Shown here piece after piece: positions 39,954-49,262 of a DNA stretch of 64,000 nt (positions within the stretch are counted from its first letter, which is position 1; the number at the start of each line of letters is the position of its first letter). Below the pieces are notes generated by a model. The model ran no database searches. It was not told where the DNA came from and was given only the letters and a program-made list of their open reading frames with translations. The translations under genes and the position numbers were made by a program. Source of the stretch: Thraustochytrium sp. TN22 (lineage: Eukaryota; Sar; Bigyra; Thraustochytrida; Thraustochytriidae). Where the stretch lies: assembly GCA_013306675.1 (NCBI GenBank), contig JABLUY010000123.1, forward strand, positions 43,324-107,323. The letters run 5' to 3'.

Positions 39954-42900
39954 TCATGAATGGTTAGCGGTAGCCCGCGGGGCCGCCGCGGAGGACGGAG
40001 CTGGCGTGGGCTTGCGGCGGCAGCTCTGGTTGAAGTCCAGGCGCGTGAGGACGTCCTCGAGGTGCTTGGCGCCGCCGAGCGAGGCGCGCTGCGAGAGCAT
40101 AATGAGGAGGAAGCGGCTGGCGCGGGAGAACTTGGCGTGCACGCTGAGCAGGGCCCTCCACAGCGCGGCGTCGCCCTTGGCGTCACGCGGGCGACGCCAC
40201 AGCGCGACGGCGGTGACGCGGAAGCGCAGCGAACACTCGAGCATCTCGTGCACGGCCTCCATGACACGCGTGGGCGCGAGCGGGGCGTCGGGCGAGATGA
40301 GACACTGCACGCAGACCCGGCGCAGGTAGGCGCGGTGCAGCTGGTAGACGTGGTCGATGCGCTTGGCACCCTGAGCGTCCGCGAGGAACTGCGCCCATGA
40401 CACGTCGGCAAGGCGGTGCATGACAAAGGCGTGGAGGTTGGAGATGAAGTGGAGGTGCTCCATGAGCATGAGGTTGACGCGGTGCATGCGGTGGCCGAGG
40501 CCGAGCGCGCCGAGGTCGGCGTCGGGCGTCAGGGCGGCGCGGCGCAGGTTGTGCTGCAGGCGGCAGAGCACCAGCATGGTGCGCTTGATGAGGACTAGGA
40601 AGCCGGAGACCGCGCTGTACTGCTCGTGCGCCTCGGCGTCCACGACCGCGTCGAGCGGTGGCTGCACCTCGCACACGATGCGCACGCCGCTGAGCGCGCG
40701 CACGCCGTAGGCGCAAAAGCGGTCTGAGGCCGGCACGGTCTGCGCAACGACGCGAACGTGGGCCAGGTCTAGCTCGTGCAAGTGGTCCTCGAGGTCGGCG
40801 CGCAAAAGGTGCGTGAGTGTCTCGGCGCGCTGGTCGTCGTCCATGGCGTGCGGGCCGCTGGGCGCCAGGCAGCCGGGCGGCAGCCGGGCGTCCTCGGTGG
40901 AAAACTCGCGCAGGTAGGCGTCCATGGCGGCGGCCACGGAGGCGTCCGGCGAGCGCAGGTCGCGGTCCGCCGCGCGGAAGACGTCACGCAGAAAGGCCTG
41001 CAGCGAGAGCTCGTCCTGCATGAAGAAGACGCTGCGCAGCTCGGTGAGCTTGGCCAGCGCGCGGTGCGCCACCATGACCTCGTGCATGACGGTCTCGCCC
41101 ACGACCGTGCCGAGGTCCGCGAGCGGCGCGAAAAGCGAGGCCCCCAGCAGCGCCCCCGCCGCATGGAAGTCGTCGTCCGTGGCGCCGGCGCGCGCCCCGC
41201 CGGCCTCGGACTCGTGGCTCGCGTCGCCCTCCAGCAGGCGCAGATGCAGGCGCAGTGCGCGCTGGCCAACCTCGCGCGGCCAGGGCGGCCAGCCGGCAGC
41301 ACGTGCACTGCTGCCGCTGGCACCCAGGCGGCGCAGCATCTCGACGGCGTCGCAAAGCAAAAACACGCGCTCGCAGACCGGCAGCCACGCTTGCGGCGCC
41401 GGGTGGCAGAGCACCTCGCCCTGGGCGTCAAGGCTGACGAAGAACTCCCTGAACGGGTCGCGCAGCTGACCCTCGTACAGGAAGCGGCCCAGAATCTCCA
41501 CCTGCGCCGCGAGCGCCGCCCTGAAGGTGCGTCCCCAGGGCCGCGAGGCGACCGCGGCGCCGGCGGACGGCGCAAGGAGGGCCTCGTCGAGCGCGCGCGC
41601 AAATAGCCCGTCCAGCAGGTCTTTGCACGCGCGTCGTGCGTCGCCGCCCTCCTCGGCCGGCCGGGCAGCCACCACAAGGCCCACAGCCTGCCGCAGCGTG
41701 CGCGCCTCCTCGAGCGCGGGCTCGAGCGCCATGGTGAGCGAGATGAGCGTGGGCGCCACCTTGACGCCCGTGCTTACGCCGTCGACCATACCGCCGCGCT
41801 GCACCTCGCTCTCTAGGAACGCGACGCGCTCGCGCAGGTCCGTCTCCACGGCCGCCTGCACGGCGGCAGCCGCGCGCTGCAGGGTGAGCGGGAGCTGCGC
41901 GCGTGTGCGCAGGAGCCGCGTGCAGAGTCTGCGCGTCTCCTGAAGCTGGTCCGCGGCGCGCAAGACGGGCTCCACGAGCCGCTCGAGCGCCTCGCGCGAG
42001 GTGTGCGCGAGGCAGGTCGACGCGGCGAGTGCAAAGCCCGGCCTCGCCTCGACGAGGCCCGGCGACGGGACCCCGTGCAGCGCGAGAAGAACAGCGCGTG
42101 AGAGCTCGGCCTCGTGTACGATACGGTCACGGCCACCTGGTATCAAGTCGCGCGCGCCCTCCCCCTGGAGATGCTCGCGGTCCATGAAGGCGCGCACGGA
42201 GGCGTCATAGCACCGCGCGTTAAAGTGCGCGTTTTCCTTGCCGTCTTCAGCAGCGACACGGCGCAGCGCGCTGTCCGGGTCTCGGCACAGCGCCAGCCAG
42301 GGGTCGTCATCCTCGGCCTCCTCAAGCCCCGGCTGGTGGTGGTGCGCGAGGTCCCTTGACTCGGTGGCAGCCAGAGCGCCAGCTCCGCGGTCCACGTCCT
42401 CGCGCGAGGCCTCTCCAAGATCGTCGCCGCTCTCCTCGTCGGAGTCGAGCGCAGAAAGCTCGGAAGAGGAGGAGAAGTCCTCGTCGAGCCAGTCCTGGTC
42501 CACGAGGTCGTCCGGCAGCGAGCGCAGCTCTTCGAGCAGCGCGGCCTTGCGTGCGCCAAGGTTGTCGCGCACGCCTCGCAGGAGACGGTCCGCGTCCTCC
42601 TCGTCATCTTGCTTGCCATCGCGGCGGCGCGCCTCGAGCAGGACTTGGCTATCGTCGTCGAGATCGCGGCGCGCCGGCGCGTGCGAGAGCATGTGCAGCG
42701 TCGTGGCCATGGCTGCGAAGACCTCCTCGCCTCGGTCCGCCAGCAGATGCTCGGCCTCGCGGACTAGGTGCATGAGGCGGTCCGCGCGCGCGTGCTCCGA
42801 GTGCGCGCGCATCTTGGTCGCCACGCGCTCGTACAGCGCCACGGCATCCTTGCTGCGCAGGAGCAGCTGCGACGTCTGCGGGCGCGCAAAGTGGTCCAGG

Positions 42901-43031
42901 CAGAAGTCCAGCGCCAGCTCCACGTTCTCCGGGTCCGTCTCCTCCCTCAGCCCGGCCACCGCGGCCACCAGCTCCTTGCCCAGCCGCCGCCGCGCCGCCT
43001 CGCGCTCCGCGCGGAAGCTCGAGGTCGCCAT
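39954..43031 (-). CDS. TUBGCP5: Gamma-tubulin complex component, GCP5-like
   Basis: The 1025-residue protein contains N-terminal GCP segments (DAVALYERVATKM; the region around RAVLLALHGVPSPG; ILGRFLYEGQLRDPFREFFV) and the C-terminal GCP module (HEQYSAVSGFLVLIKRTMLV, MHRVNLMLMEHLHFISNL, FVMHRLADVSW, VYQLHRAYLRRVCVQCLIS). The motif YEGxLxDPxxEFF is diagnostic for GCPs. The length, the large insertion between domains and the wording near MHFxxNLHxxxM favour GCP5 over GCP2-4. These proteins form the gamma-tubulin ring complex that nucleates microtubules at centrosomes and basal bodies. An acidic Ser/Glu stretch near residues 180-220 is an insert. The GBP-like gene ends convergently, 54 bp away. 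Confidence 0.8.
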   Translation of the reverse strand: MATSSFRAEREAARRRLGKELVAAVAGLREETDPENVELALDFCLDHFARPQTSQLLLRSKDAVALYERVATKMRAHSEHARADRLMHLVREAEHLLADRGEEVFAAMATTLHMLSHAPARRDLDDDSQVLLEARRRDGKQDDEEDADRLLRGVRDNLGARKAALLEELRSLPDDLVDQDWLDEDFSSSSELSALDSDEESGDDLGEASREDVDRGAGALAATESRDLAHHHQPGLEEAEDDDPWLALCRDPDSALRRVAAEDGKENAHFNARCYDASVRAFMDREHLQGEGARDLIPGGRDRIVHEAELSRAVLLALHGVPSPGLVEARPGFALAASTCLAHTSREALERLVEPVLRAADQLQETRRLCTRLLRTRAQLPLTLQRAAAAVQAAVETDLRERVAFLESEVQRGGMVDGVSTGVKVAPTLISLTMALEPALEEARTLRQAVGLVVAARPAEEGGDARRACKDLLDGLFARALDEALLAPSAGAAVASRPWGRTFRAALAAQVEILGRFLYEGQLRDPFREFFVSLDAQGEVLCHPAPQAWLPVCERVFLLCDAVEMLRRLGASGSSARAAGWPPWPREVGQRALRLHLRLLEGDASHESEAGGARAGATDDDFHAAGALLGASLFAPLADLGTVVGETVMHEVMVAHRALAKLTELRSVFFMQDELSLQAFLRDVFRAADRDLRSPDASVAAAMDAYLREFSTEDARLPPGCLAPSGPHAMDDDQRAETLTHLLRADLEDHLHELDLAHVRVVAQTVPASDRFCAYGVRALSGVRIVCEVQPPLDAVVDAEAHEQYSAVSGFLVLIKRTMLVLCRLQHNLRRAALTPDADLGALGLGHRMHRVNLMLMEHLHFISNLHAFVMHRLADVSWAQFLADAQGAKRIDHVYQLHRAYLRRVCVQCLISPDAPLAPTRVMEAVHEMLECSLRFRVTAVALWRRPRDAKGDAALWRALLSVHAKFSRASRFLLIMLSQRASLGGAKHLEDVLTRLDFNQSCRRKPTPAPSSAAAPRATANHS

Positions 43032-44099
43032 GGCGAGGCGAGCTAACCGTCGCCGCGCCGCCTCGCGCCGCCTCGCGCCGCCGCGGCCGCCTCGCGCCGG
43101 GCCAGCCGCGGCCGGCCGGCCGGCCGCTGCGCGCGCGCCGCTGCGCCGCGCCGCGCCGCGCCGCCCGCCGCGCCGCCCGCCGCGCCGCGAGGGCCGCGCG
43201 TCCGAGGTTTGCTGCGCGGCGGTGGCGGCGGCGGCGGCGGCGCGGGGCGGCGTGGGCTCGCTCGCCTCGTGCTATTCCCTCGTCATCGTCTTCGCCGATC
43301 AAGCTCGTTTCCTTCGCGCTCATTCTTCTGCACTCCACGGGCAGTGCCAGGTGGCGAGCCAAGGTCATGAAGGTCGCCTCGAGAGGCGGCTGCCGAGACG
43401 ACCCGGACATGAGAGCAGCGGCGCGGCGCGGCGTGGAGCCTCGTGCTTCATCTTCTTCCCCGATCAAGCTCGTTTCCTTCCCGCTCTTTCTTCTGCACTT
43501 CACGGGCAGTGCCAGGTGGTGGTGGAGTCCTCGCGAGTCAAGGTCGTGAAGGTCGCCTCGAGAGGCGGCTGCCGCGACGACCCGGACATGAGAGCACCGC
43601 GCGCTGGGGGTGGACGACGCGGAGGGCAGCAGCGCCCGATCCCTGCAGAGGCGAACTCGGAAAGCTGGCCTACGCGGCCCGTTGCTAGCTAGCTAGCTAG
43701 AGCGCTGGCAGTGGTCATGGGTCGCGAGCAGCGCTCTCGCCCAGGTCGCGTCAGCGCTCCGCAAGCATCGTCGGAGCGCAGGCGGCATGAATGAGCCCAG
43801 GTCTCCGCTGCAGGCAGGCGAGAAGTGCTCCGGTCTCGTGCGGACTTTTACACGCCCTTTGTTTGAGCGCCTGGCCAGCGGCGGAGCGCCATTTGAGGCC
43901 GGCGGCAGGTTTTTCCCTCGAGCGGCGCGGCGCAGCGGCGCTGCGGGGAACAGTAGCCGTTGTGCGCGCGCACGCGCCGCCGCCACGAGCAAGTCAAACG
44001 CAAATCAAGGTCGCCGAGCACGGGACGTTGGAGCAACTCGAAGAAAGGGGCCGACTCGGAGGGCGCGCGGAGGAGCGGCGCTAGGGCGCGCAGGCAAGG
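43032..44099. other. Intergenic region with a long direct repeat
   Basis: The first 230 bp, directly upstream of GCP5, are extremely GC-rich (CGCGC and GCCGG runs). A direct repeat follows (43275-43600). GCTAGC repeats occur near 43683-43700. No gene is supported before the coiled-coil gene at 44100. Confidence 0.45.
43275..43600. repeat. Diverged direct repeat, about 140 bp per copy
   Basis: Copy A (about 43275-43420) and copy B (about 43445-43600) share GATCAAGCTCGTTTCCTTC, TTCTTCTGCACT, CACGGGCAGTGCCAGGTGG and GGTCGCCTCGAGAGGCGGC followed by CGACCCGGACATGAGAGCA. Copy B carries a small insertion after GTGCCAGGTGG. The copies are about 170 bp apart. CCTCGAGAGG inside the repeat is a 10-bp palindrome. 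Confidence 0.85.
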
Positions 44100-45359
44100 A
44101 TGCGCGCGCGGGCCCGCACGGCGCCGAGCGGCAGGCTGCCGACGGGCGGCACGCTGCGCCGCGTGCTCGGCGAGGTGGGGCTCGAGGAGGCGCGGCGCGA
44201 GGAGGCCGCGCGGCAGCGCAAGGAGCATGGCACGGCGCTGCGGAGGGACGTGGGCAGCTCGGAGCAGGTGGAGGCCGTGGCGAAGGAAGACGACGCCACG
44301 CTGGAGCTGCTCCTGGAGGCCATGAAGATCGGCATGGAGAGGCTGCAGGCCGAGGCCGAGGCAGGCGCGGACGCGAGCGACCTGTTGCCGCGGGTGCGGC
44401 ACGAGGACGCGGTGGCGAGGGCGCTGGAGAAGGGGCTGCAGGCCGAGCTTGGGCTCGTACAGCAACATGAGTCGAGCCTTGGCGCAGCGCAGCAGACGGC
44501 GCAGCGGCTGGAGGCCGAGGCGGCGCAGCTACGCGAGCGTGCCGCGGAGCTGGAGCAGAGAGCGCGGCGCGAGACGGAGGCGCAGACTCAGCTGCGCGAG
44601 AACCTGAGCCGGCTGGAGGATGCGCTCAGTCTGCGGAACCGCGCGCACGCGCAGCGCATGGCGCGGCTGGAGGCCGAGGTGGAGACGCTGGAGGCGCACG
44701 AGACGCGGCTGGCGGCACGCGCCGGCGCGCCGCTGGACGCCGAGACGCTGCGGCACGTGCAGGTGGTGGTTGACGCGCGTGTCAAGGCGGAGCGTGCGGC
44801 GGTCGCGCAGGATCGTCAGCGGCAGCGGAAGCAGCTGGAGGCGGCGCTGGATCGTGCGGAGAACGAGGCCAAGGCGGAGCTGGAGGCGCACGCGCAGAGC
44901 GTGATTTGCGACCTGGGCGCGCGCGCGTCTCGCGACGTGGCTCGGTCCAAGCAGGAGCTCGCGCGGCTCGAGCGCGAGCGCGCGAGCGCTGAGCGAGCGC
45001 TGCGCGAGGCGACGGCGGTGGTGGAGGCGCGCAAGCTGCTACGCACGCTGTGGCGTGACGGCGCGCACAAGCACGCAGGGGTGTCGGCCAATGACCCGGC
45101 TGCGGAGGCGGCGCTGGACCGCGCTCGAGAGGCGCTCTACCAAACGCTGGAGGATCACCCACGGCTGGCGGCCCTGGTGGCGTCGGACACGGACGCGGGC
45201 CCGGCGAGAAGCAGCAGCGCCGCTCGCGTGGTGGAAGACGTCTTTCTGCGTGTCCTGGAGCCCAGACTGGCCTTGCCGAACCGCGATGCCGTGGCTGCAT
45301 ATGCATGCGCGCTCGAGCAGCAGCGCGCTGTCCTGGGCGCGGTCCTGGATGCGCGATGA
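44100..45359 (+). CDS. Coiled-coil protein of unknown function
   Basis: The 419-residue protein is largely alpha-helical, with long Ala/Glu/Arg heptads (for example AQQTAQRLEAEAAQLRERA and ARLEAEVETLEAHETRL) from about residue 100 to 310. A less repetitive C-terminal region (LYQTLEDHPRLAALV, VVEDVFLRVLEPRLALPN) may fold independently. I do not recognise a family. It could be a structural cytoskeletal component; no catalytic residue is apparent. Confidence 0.65.
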   Translation: MRARARTAPSGRLPTGGTLRRVLGEVGLEEARREEAARQRKEHGTALRRDVGSSEQVEAVAKEDDATLELLLEAMKIGMERLQAEAEAGADASDLLPRVRHEDAVARALEKGLQAELGLVQQHESSLGAAQQTAQRLEAEAAQLRERAAELEQRARRETEAQTQLRENLSRLEDALSLRNRAHAQRMARLEAEVETLEAHETRLAARAGAPLDAETLRHVQVVVDARVKAERAAVAQDRQRQRKQLEAALDRAENEAKAELEAHAQSVICDLGARASRDVARSKQELARLERERASAERALREATAVVEARKLLRTLWRDGAHKHAGVSANDPAAEAALDRAREALYQTLEDHPRLAALVASDTDAGPARSSSAARVVEDVFLRVLEPRLALPNRDAVAAYACALEQQRAVLGAVLDAR

Positions 45360-45822
45360 AGAGCGAGCGTGGATATCTGATACCAGCGACCGTGCGACAT
45401 GAAGAGTGAGTGAAAAGAAGAGGCGTTGAGCGACGACAGTGGGCCGCGCGCCAGTGCGGTCCGGTGGTACAATAGAGAGCAGACCTAACTTAAGCGGGCT
45501 GTCTCTTGTTTTGTTTGAAGAGTGCTCGTTCGGGACGGCCACTGCATTGTCGATCCAAAATTGCAACATAGGAAAGTGTCACTGGGCTAGCTAGCTAGCG
45601 AAGGGAAGGAAAGGGAAAGGGAAGAACGGAAATGAGGGTTCGCTGGAAAGCCCCAGAGCCGGAGCATGAAAACAAGCGAGCGAGAGCGCGCTAGCGTGGC
45701 TCGCTGGATAGATGGATGGATGGATGGATGTGCAGGCAGGCCACGGCTGCAAGTCAAAGCTGGCGTGGCGCCAGGCCAAAAGGTATGGTGCTGTGCTGAT
45801 GGTGCTGTGCTGAAGGAAGGGG
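45360..45822. other. Gap between convergent genes
   Basis: The region contains a GCTAGC repeat (45586-45600), GGAAAGGGAA repeats and a GATG tetranucleotide run (45709-45730). No gene is supported. Confidence 0.5.
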
Positions 45823-46022
45823 CGCTCAGAGTTGCTGCGACTTGAGGGCCATGACCTCGGCCTGCAGCGTCTTGATGCGGTGGATGGTGGCGGAGAGCAC
45901 GGAATTTTTGTTCAAGCAGAGACGCTCAGAGTTGCTGCGACTTGAGGGCCATGACCTCGGCCTGCAGCGTCTCGATGCGGTGGATGGTGGCGGAGAGCAC
46001 AGAGATTTTGTTCATGCGCGCC
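45823..46022 (-). repeat. 100-bp tandem duplication of the bHLH gene's 3' end
   Basis: 45823-45922 and 45923-46022 are near-identical direct repeats with an exact period of 100 bp. The right-hand copy is the last part of the bHLH coding sequence with its stop codon (45926-45928). The left-hand copy lies in the 3' UTR and would encode the same C-terminus (IHRIKTLQAEVMALKSQQL, with Lys for Glu) plus its own stop. A few substitutions and changes near the junction separate them. Confidence 0.92.
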
Positions 46023-46798
46023 TCCTCGGGCAGGCCGAGAAGCTGGTTGAGCTTGTCGAACATGGAGTTGAACTCGGAGCGGCGCTCCTTTTCGCGGTTG
46101 TTCTTGCGCTTGCGGCGCGACTGCTCGCTCTCGGCGGACTCGGGCCCGTCCTCGGAGGAGTTTCGCTCCATGCCGTCGTCCGAGTCCTCTCTTTTCAGCA
46201 GCGAGAAGCGGCGCACCTTGTCCTTGATCACGGAATCAATCTTGACGCGCTTGGGCGGCGAGACATCCGTGGCCAGGGCACCGCCCACGGTCTGCGCCGT
46301 GGGGCTGAGCAGGCCGGCGACATGAAGCGACTCGGGCCGCAGCGCCGCGGACGTGGAGGAGGTGGTCGTGGTGGTGAGCGCGCCTCCGCCTCGTGGTGCT
46401 CCTGATGCTCCTGATGCTCCTGCGAGCGGGATCTGGCGGCTCGGCACCGGGCCGGCGGCCGCCGCGGTGACGGCTGAAAGCCCTGGCGAGCCGGCGGTGG
46501 CGTTGACCGGCCCCGGGCCGGTCGAGGGCGAGCCCGCGCGCTGCACCTGCAGGCCGGACGAGAGCAGCAGCGCTGACTGCAGTAGCGACGTGAGGTCTGG
46601 CGCGCCGTTGGGCTTGCGCAGGTTCATCTGTGGGCTCAGGTTGGGCGCCGCGGCGCCCCCCGGCGCGGCGCCGCCCCCTGCCGCGCCGTACTGGAGCTGC
46701 AGCAGCTGCGACAGCACGCTCGCGTTCGCCATGGACCGGTCCACCTGCATCTGCAGGTCGTCCGCCTCCTCCCCTGCGCGCTGCCGCTTCAGCGCCAT
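45926..46798 (-). CDS. bHLH transcription factor
   Basis: The ATG in GAGATGGCGCTGAAG gives 290 residues; the frame upstream is open but Arg/Ala low complexity. The C-terminus holds a bHLH domain at about residues 225-290. Its basic region is RRKRKNNREKERRSEFNSMF, followed by helix 1 (DKLNQLLGL), a short loop (PEEARMNK), and helix 2 (ISVLSATIHRIETLQAEVM). The basic region has Asn, Glu and Arg at the positions that in E-box-binding factors read His/Asn-Glu-Arg-x-Arg. KRVKIDSVIKDKVRRFSLL and a Ser/acidic patch precede it. The rest is Ala/Gly/Ser/Thr-rich. It should act in the nucleus as a dimer; targets are unknown. Confidence 0.85.
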   Translation of the reverse strand: MALKRQRAGEEADDLQMQVDRSMANASVLSQLLQLQYGAAGGGAAPGGAAAPNLSPQMNLRKPNGAPDLTSLLQSALLLSSGLQVQRAGSPSTGPGPVNATAGSPGLSAVTAAAAGPVPSRQIPLAGASGASGAPRGGGALTTTTTSSTSAALRPESLHVAGLLSPTAQTVGGALATDVSPPKRVKIDSVIKDKVRRFSLLKREDSDDGMERNSSEDGPESAESEQSRRKRKNNREKERRSEFNSMFDKLNQLLGLPEEARMNKISVLSATIHRIETLQAEVMALKSQQL

Positions 46799-49262
46799 CT
46801 CCTCTCCCTCCTCCCCTCTCTCTCTCTCTCTGCAGCGGCCCTCGCGCTCGCCCTGCTCGCGCTGCAGCTCCGCCTTCCCTCGCTCGCTCGCTTTCCCAGG
46901 CCCTTTCTCCTGCGTATCACGCCTCCTGGGTATCACGCCTCGACTCGAAGGCGGCGCGAGGCGAGTTCCGGAGCTCGCTCGCTCGCTCGCTCGCCCCGGC
47001 GCGCTGGCGTGGTCTCCCAGCCCGCGCTCGCCCCGCGCAGGGCCGCGGCGGCGCCGCCGCCGCCGCGCTGCGCAGCGCCGCGCCCGCTGCGCGAGGCCGC
47101 GGGCTCGCGCGCGAAGAGAGCGCGCGCGCGCGCACGTCGCGTGCGCGCGCGTGCCGCGCTTGTGCCTGGGCTGTGGTCCGCCTCGTCCGCGCCTGATGAT
47201 GCGCCGCGCCGCGCCTCGCCGGGGCCGCGCTGCGCGCCTCGGCGCTGGCCTGGCCTCGCCTGGCCTCGCCTGGCCTCGCCTCGCCTCGCCGCGCCACGCC
47301 TCGCGCGCCTCGCGCCGCCCCGCCGCTCGCCGCGCGCGGGAGGTTTGCGGATGATATTTCGATGAAAGAGGCGGGGATCGATCGATCGATGCGATGCCGC
47401 TCGACCGCCGAGCAGGCAGGCAGGCAGGCAGGCAGGCAGCCGCGCCGCCGCCCGCGCCCGCCGCGCCGCGCCGCGCCGCTTGCTCGCCCGCCGCCGCCGC
47501 GCCGCAGAGGCGCCCCTCGGCCGTACGCCCCGCGAGTCGGATTTGCCTCTCTCTCTCTCGGCGTGGCGCACGCCAAAGGCGCGTGGCGGCGCGCGCCAGT
47601 TGGCAACCCGCGGGAGCGCTCGCTCGCGCGCCAGCGCGCCCTCGCGTGCGGCACGCGCCCGACCCCGCGGCTAAGCGCGCGCCGGCGGCGCCTGCTGCCC
47701 GCCGGCCGCCGGCGCGCGGCGCCGCTGCCCGCGCGCGGCGCCCGGCGCGCGGGCGCCCGCACGGCAGGCCGAGCGCGAGCGCGGGCGGGCGGCGGAGGCC
47801 CGCGGCGCGGCGCGGCGCGGCGGAGCTGGCTAGCCGCGCGGCGCTGCGCCGAGGCGCCGCGCCGGGCGCGCCCGCAGCGCCCCGCGCCGGTCCGGCGGCC
47901 TCTGCGCCGCTGCGGGGCGGTTGGCAACTGAGCGCGCGGCTCGGAGCGAGCGAGCGAGCGAGCGTACTTGGGCCGGGCGAGGCGGCGGCGCGGCGCGGCG
48001 CGGGCGGCCGTTGCGCGCGGGGCGGCGCGAGCCGAGCCGAGCCGAGCGGAGCCGAGCCGAGCGTAGCCTCGCGCGGCTCGCGGCTCGCCTGGATGCGGCT
48101 CGCCTTGAGCGAGCCGTGGCCGGCGCCGCGGCGGAGCTCGCAGCGGAAGACGCACGCTTGCGGCGCGGGGGCTGCACGGCGCGGCGCGGCGCGTCGCGTC
48201 GATGATCGAGCCACGCGAGGCTGGAGCGCACGAGCAAAGCAAGGCTTGCTTGATCGGGCTCCCGGGCGGCCCGCGGCTGCCGTCGTGGTCTTCCGCGGCC
48301 GGGCGACGGCGACGGCGCCGCTGCAGCCTGTCCTTCTGTACTTCGGGGCAGCTCACTGGCAGAGAAAGCGGGCCGCGGCCCAGCTAGGTGGGCACTGCAC
48401 CCACCATGGCCACGCGCAACTGCCAAGCACTGTGTGCGTGGGTGAGCCGTAGTCAGCGCCAGCGGCAGGCCACGGGCGCGATGGCGCACGCCGCCGCGCC
48501 GCGCTTCCTTGAGAGGCCAGGAGGCTCGTGGTCGACGCAGCTGCTGGCCAGCTCAGGCTGCGCGCGCGGACCCTGTGGGAAGTCAAGTCATCATAGTCCA
48601 ACAACACTCGAACTATGTCAAGTAGGTTACCAGGGAGCTCGGCGAGACTACTGCCAGTGCCGCTTGCATCGACCGGCGCATCGGGAACGAAGTCACAGGC
48701 TGCTCGCCACGCTCGGGCAAGGGCTCGGCGAGCGAGCCGGGCTTTGCTTGCTTGCTTGCTTGCTTGCTTGCGTGCTCGTTTGCTTGGTTGCTTGCTCAGG
48801 CTGGCTTGCTTGCTGCTTTGGCTGTCGCTGTTGGGTTGTTGGGTTGTTGGCTATGAGCGAGCTGCGTGCTACCTTGCGTCGCTCGCGGAGTTGCGGACGC
48901 TTGCTTGCTGAGCCTTGCTCGCTCGATCTTCGGTGGCTGCCAGAGTAGTCAGCGAATCAGCGGCGGCGCGGCGCTACTGGGCCGGCCGCTTGAGCCGGCA
49001 GCCTACCTGCTCGGCTTGACTTTGATGCGGGATCATGCGGCATGTCCGGGTGGTACGCCCGTCGGTTTGCCTCGCTGTCGCCACTCGAGGCTGGCGACTC
49101 GGACGCATCGCGCTTGTCTTTTGTCCAGGCTTGCCTCTGACTGTCTGACAGCTGCCGTTGCCTCCTCAGGCTCTGTTCTTCACTGTCCCGTGCCTGCTGT
49201 CCCGGGCCGTGGCGTGCCGGACCGGGACAGGGAAGTCGTCACGCTCACGTTCAGGACTCGGA
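46799..49262. other. Long GC-rich region upstream of the bHLH gene
   Basis: This 2.5-kb stretch begins with CT-rich and GCTC repeats in the bHLH leader (46800-46990). It continues with extreme GC content (47030-48200), TGGCCTCGCC repeats (47248-47280), GCAG repeats (47411-47438), GAGCC repeats (48030-48062), GCTT repeats (48745-48772) and GGGTTGTT repeats (48830-48850). Open frames on both strands are low complexity. I see no supported gene. Confidence 0.45.
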
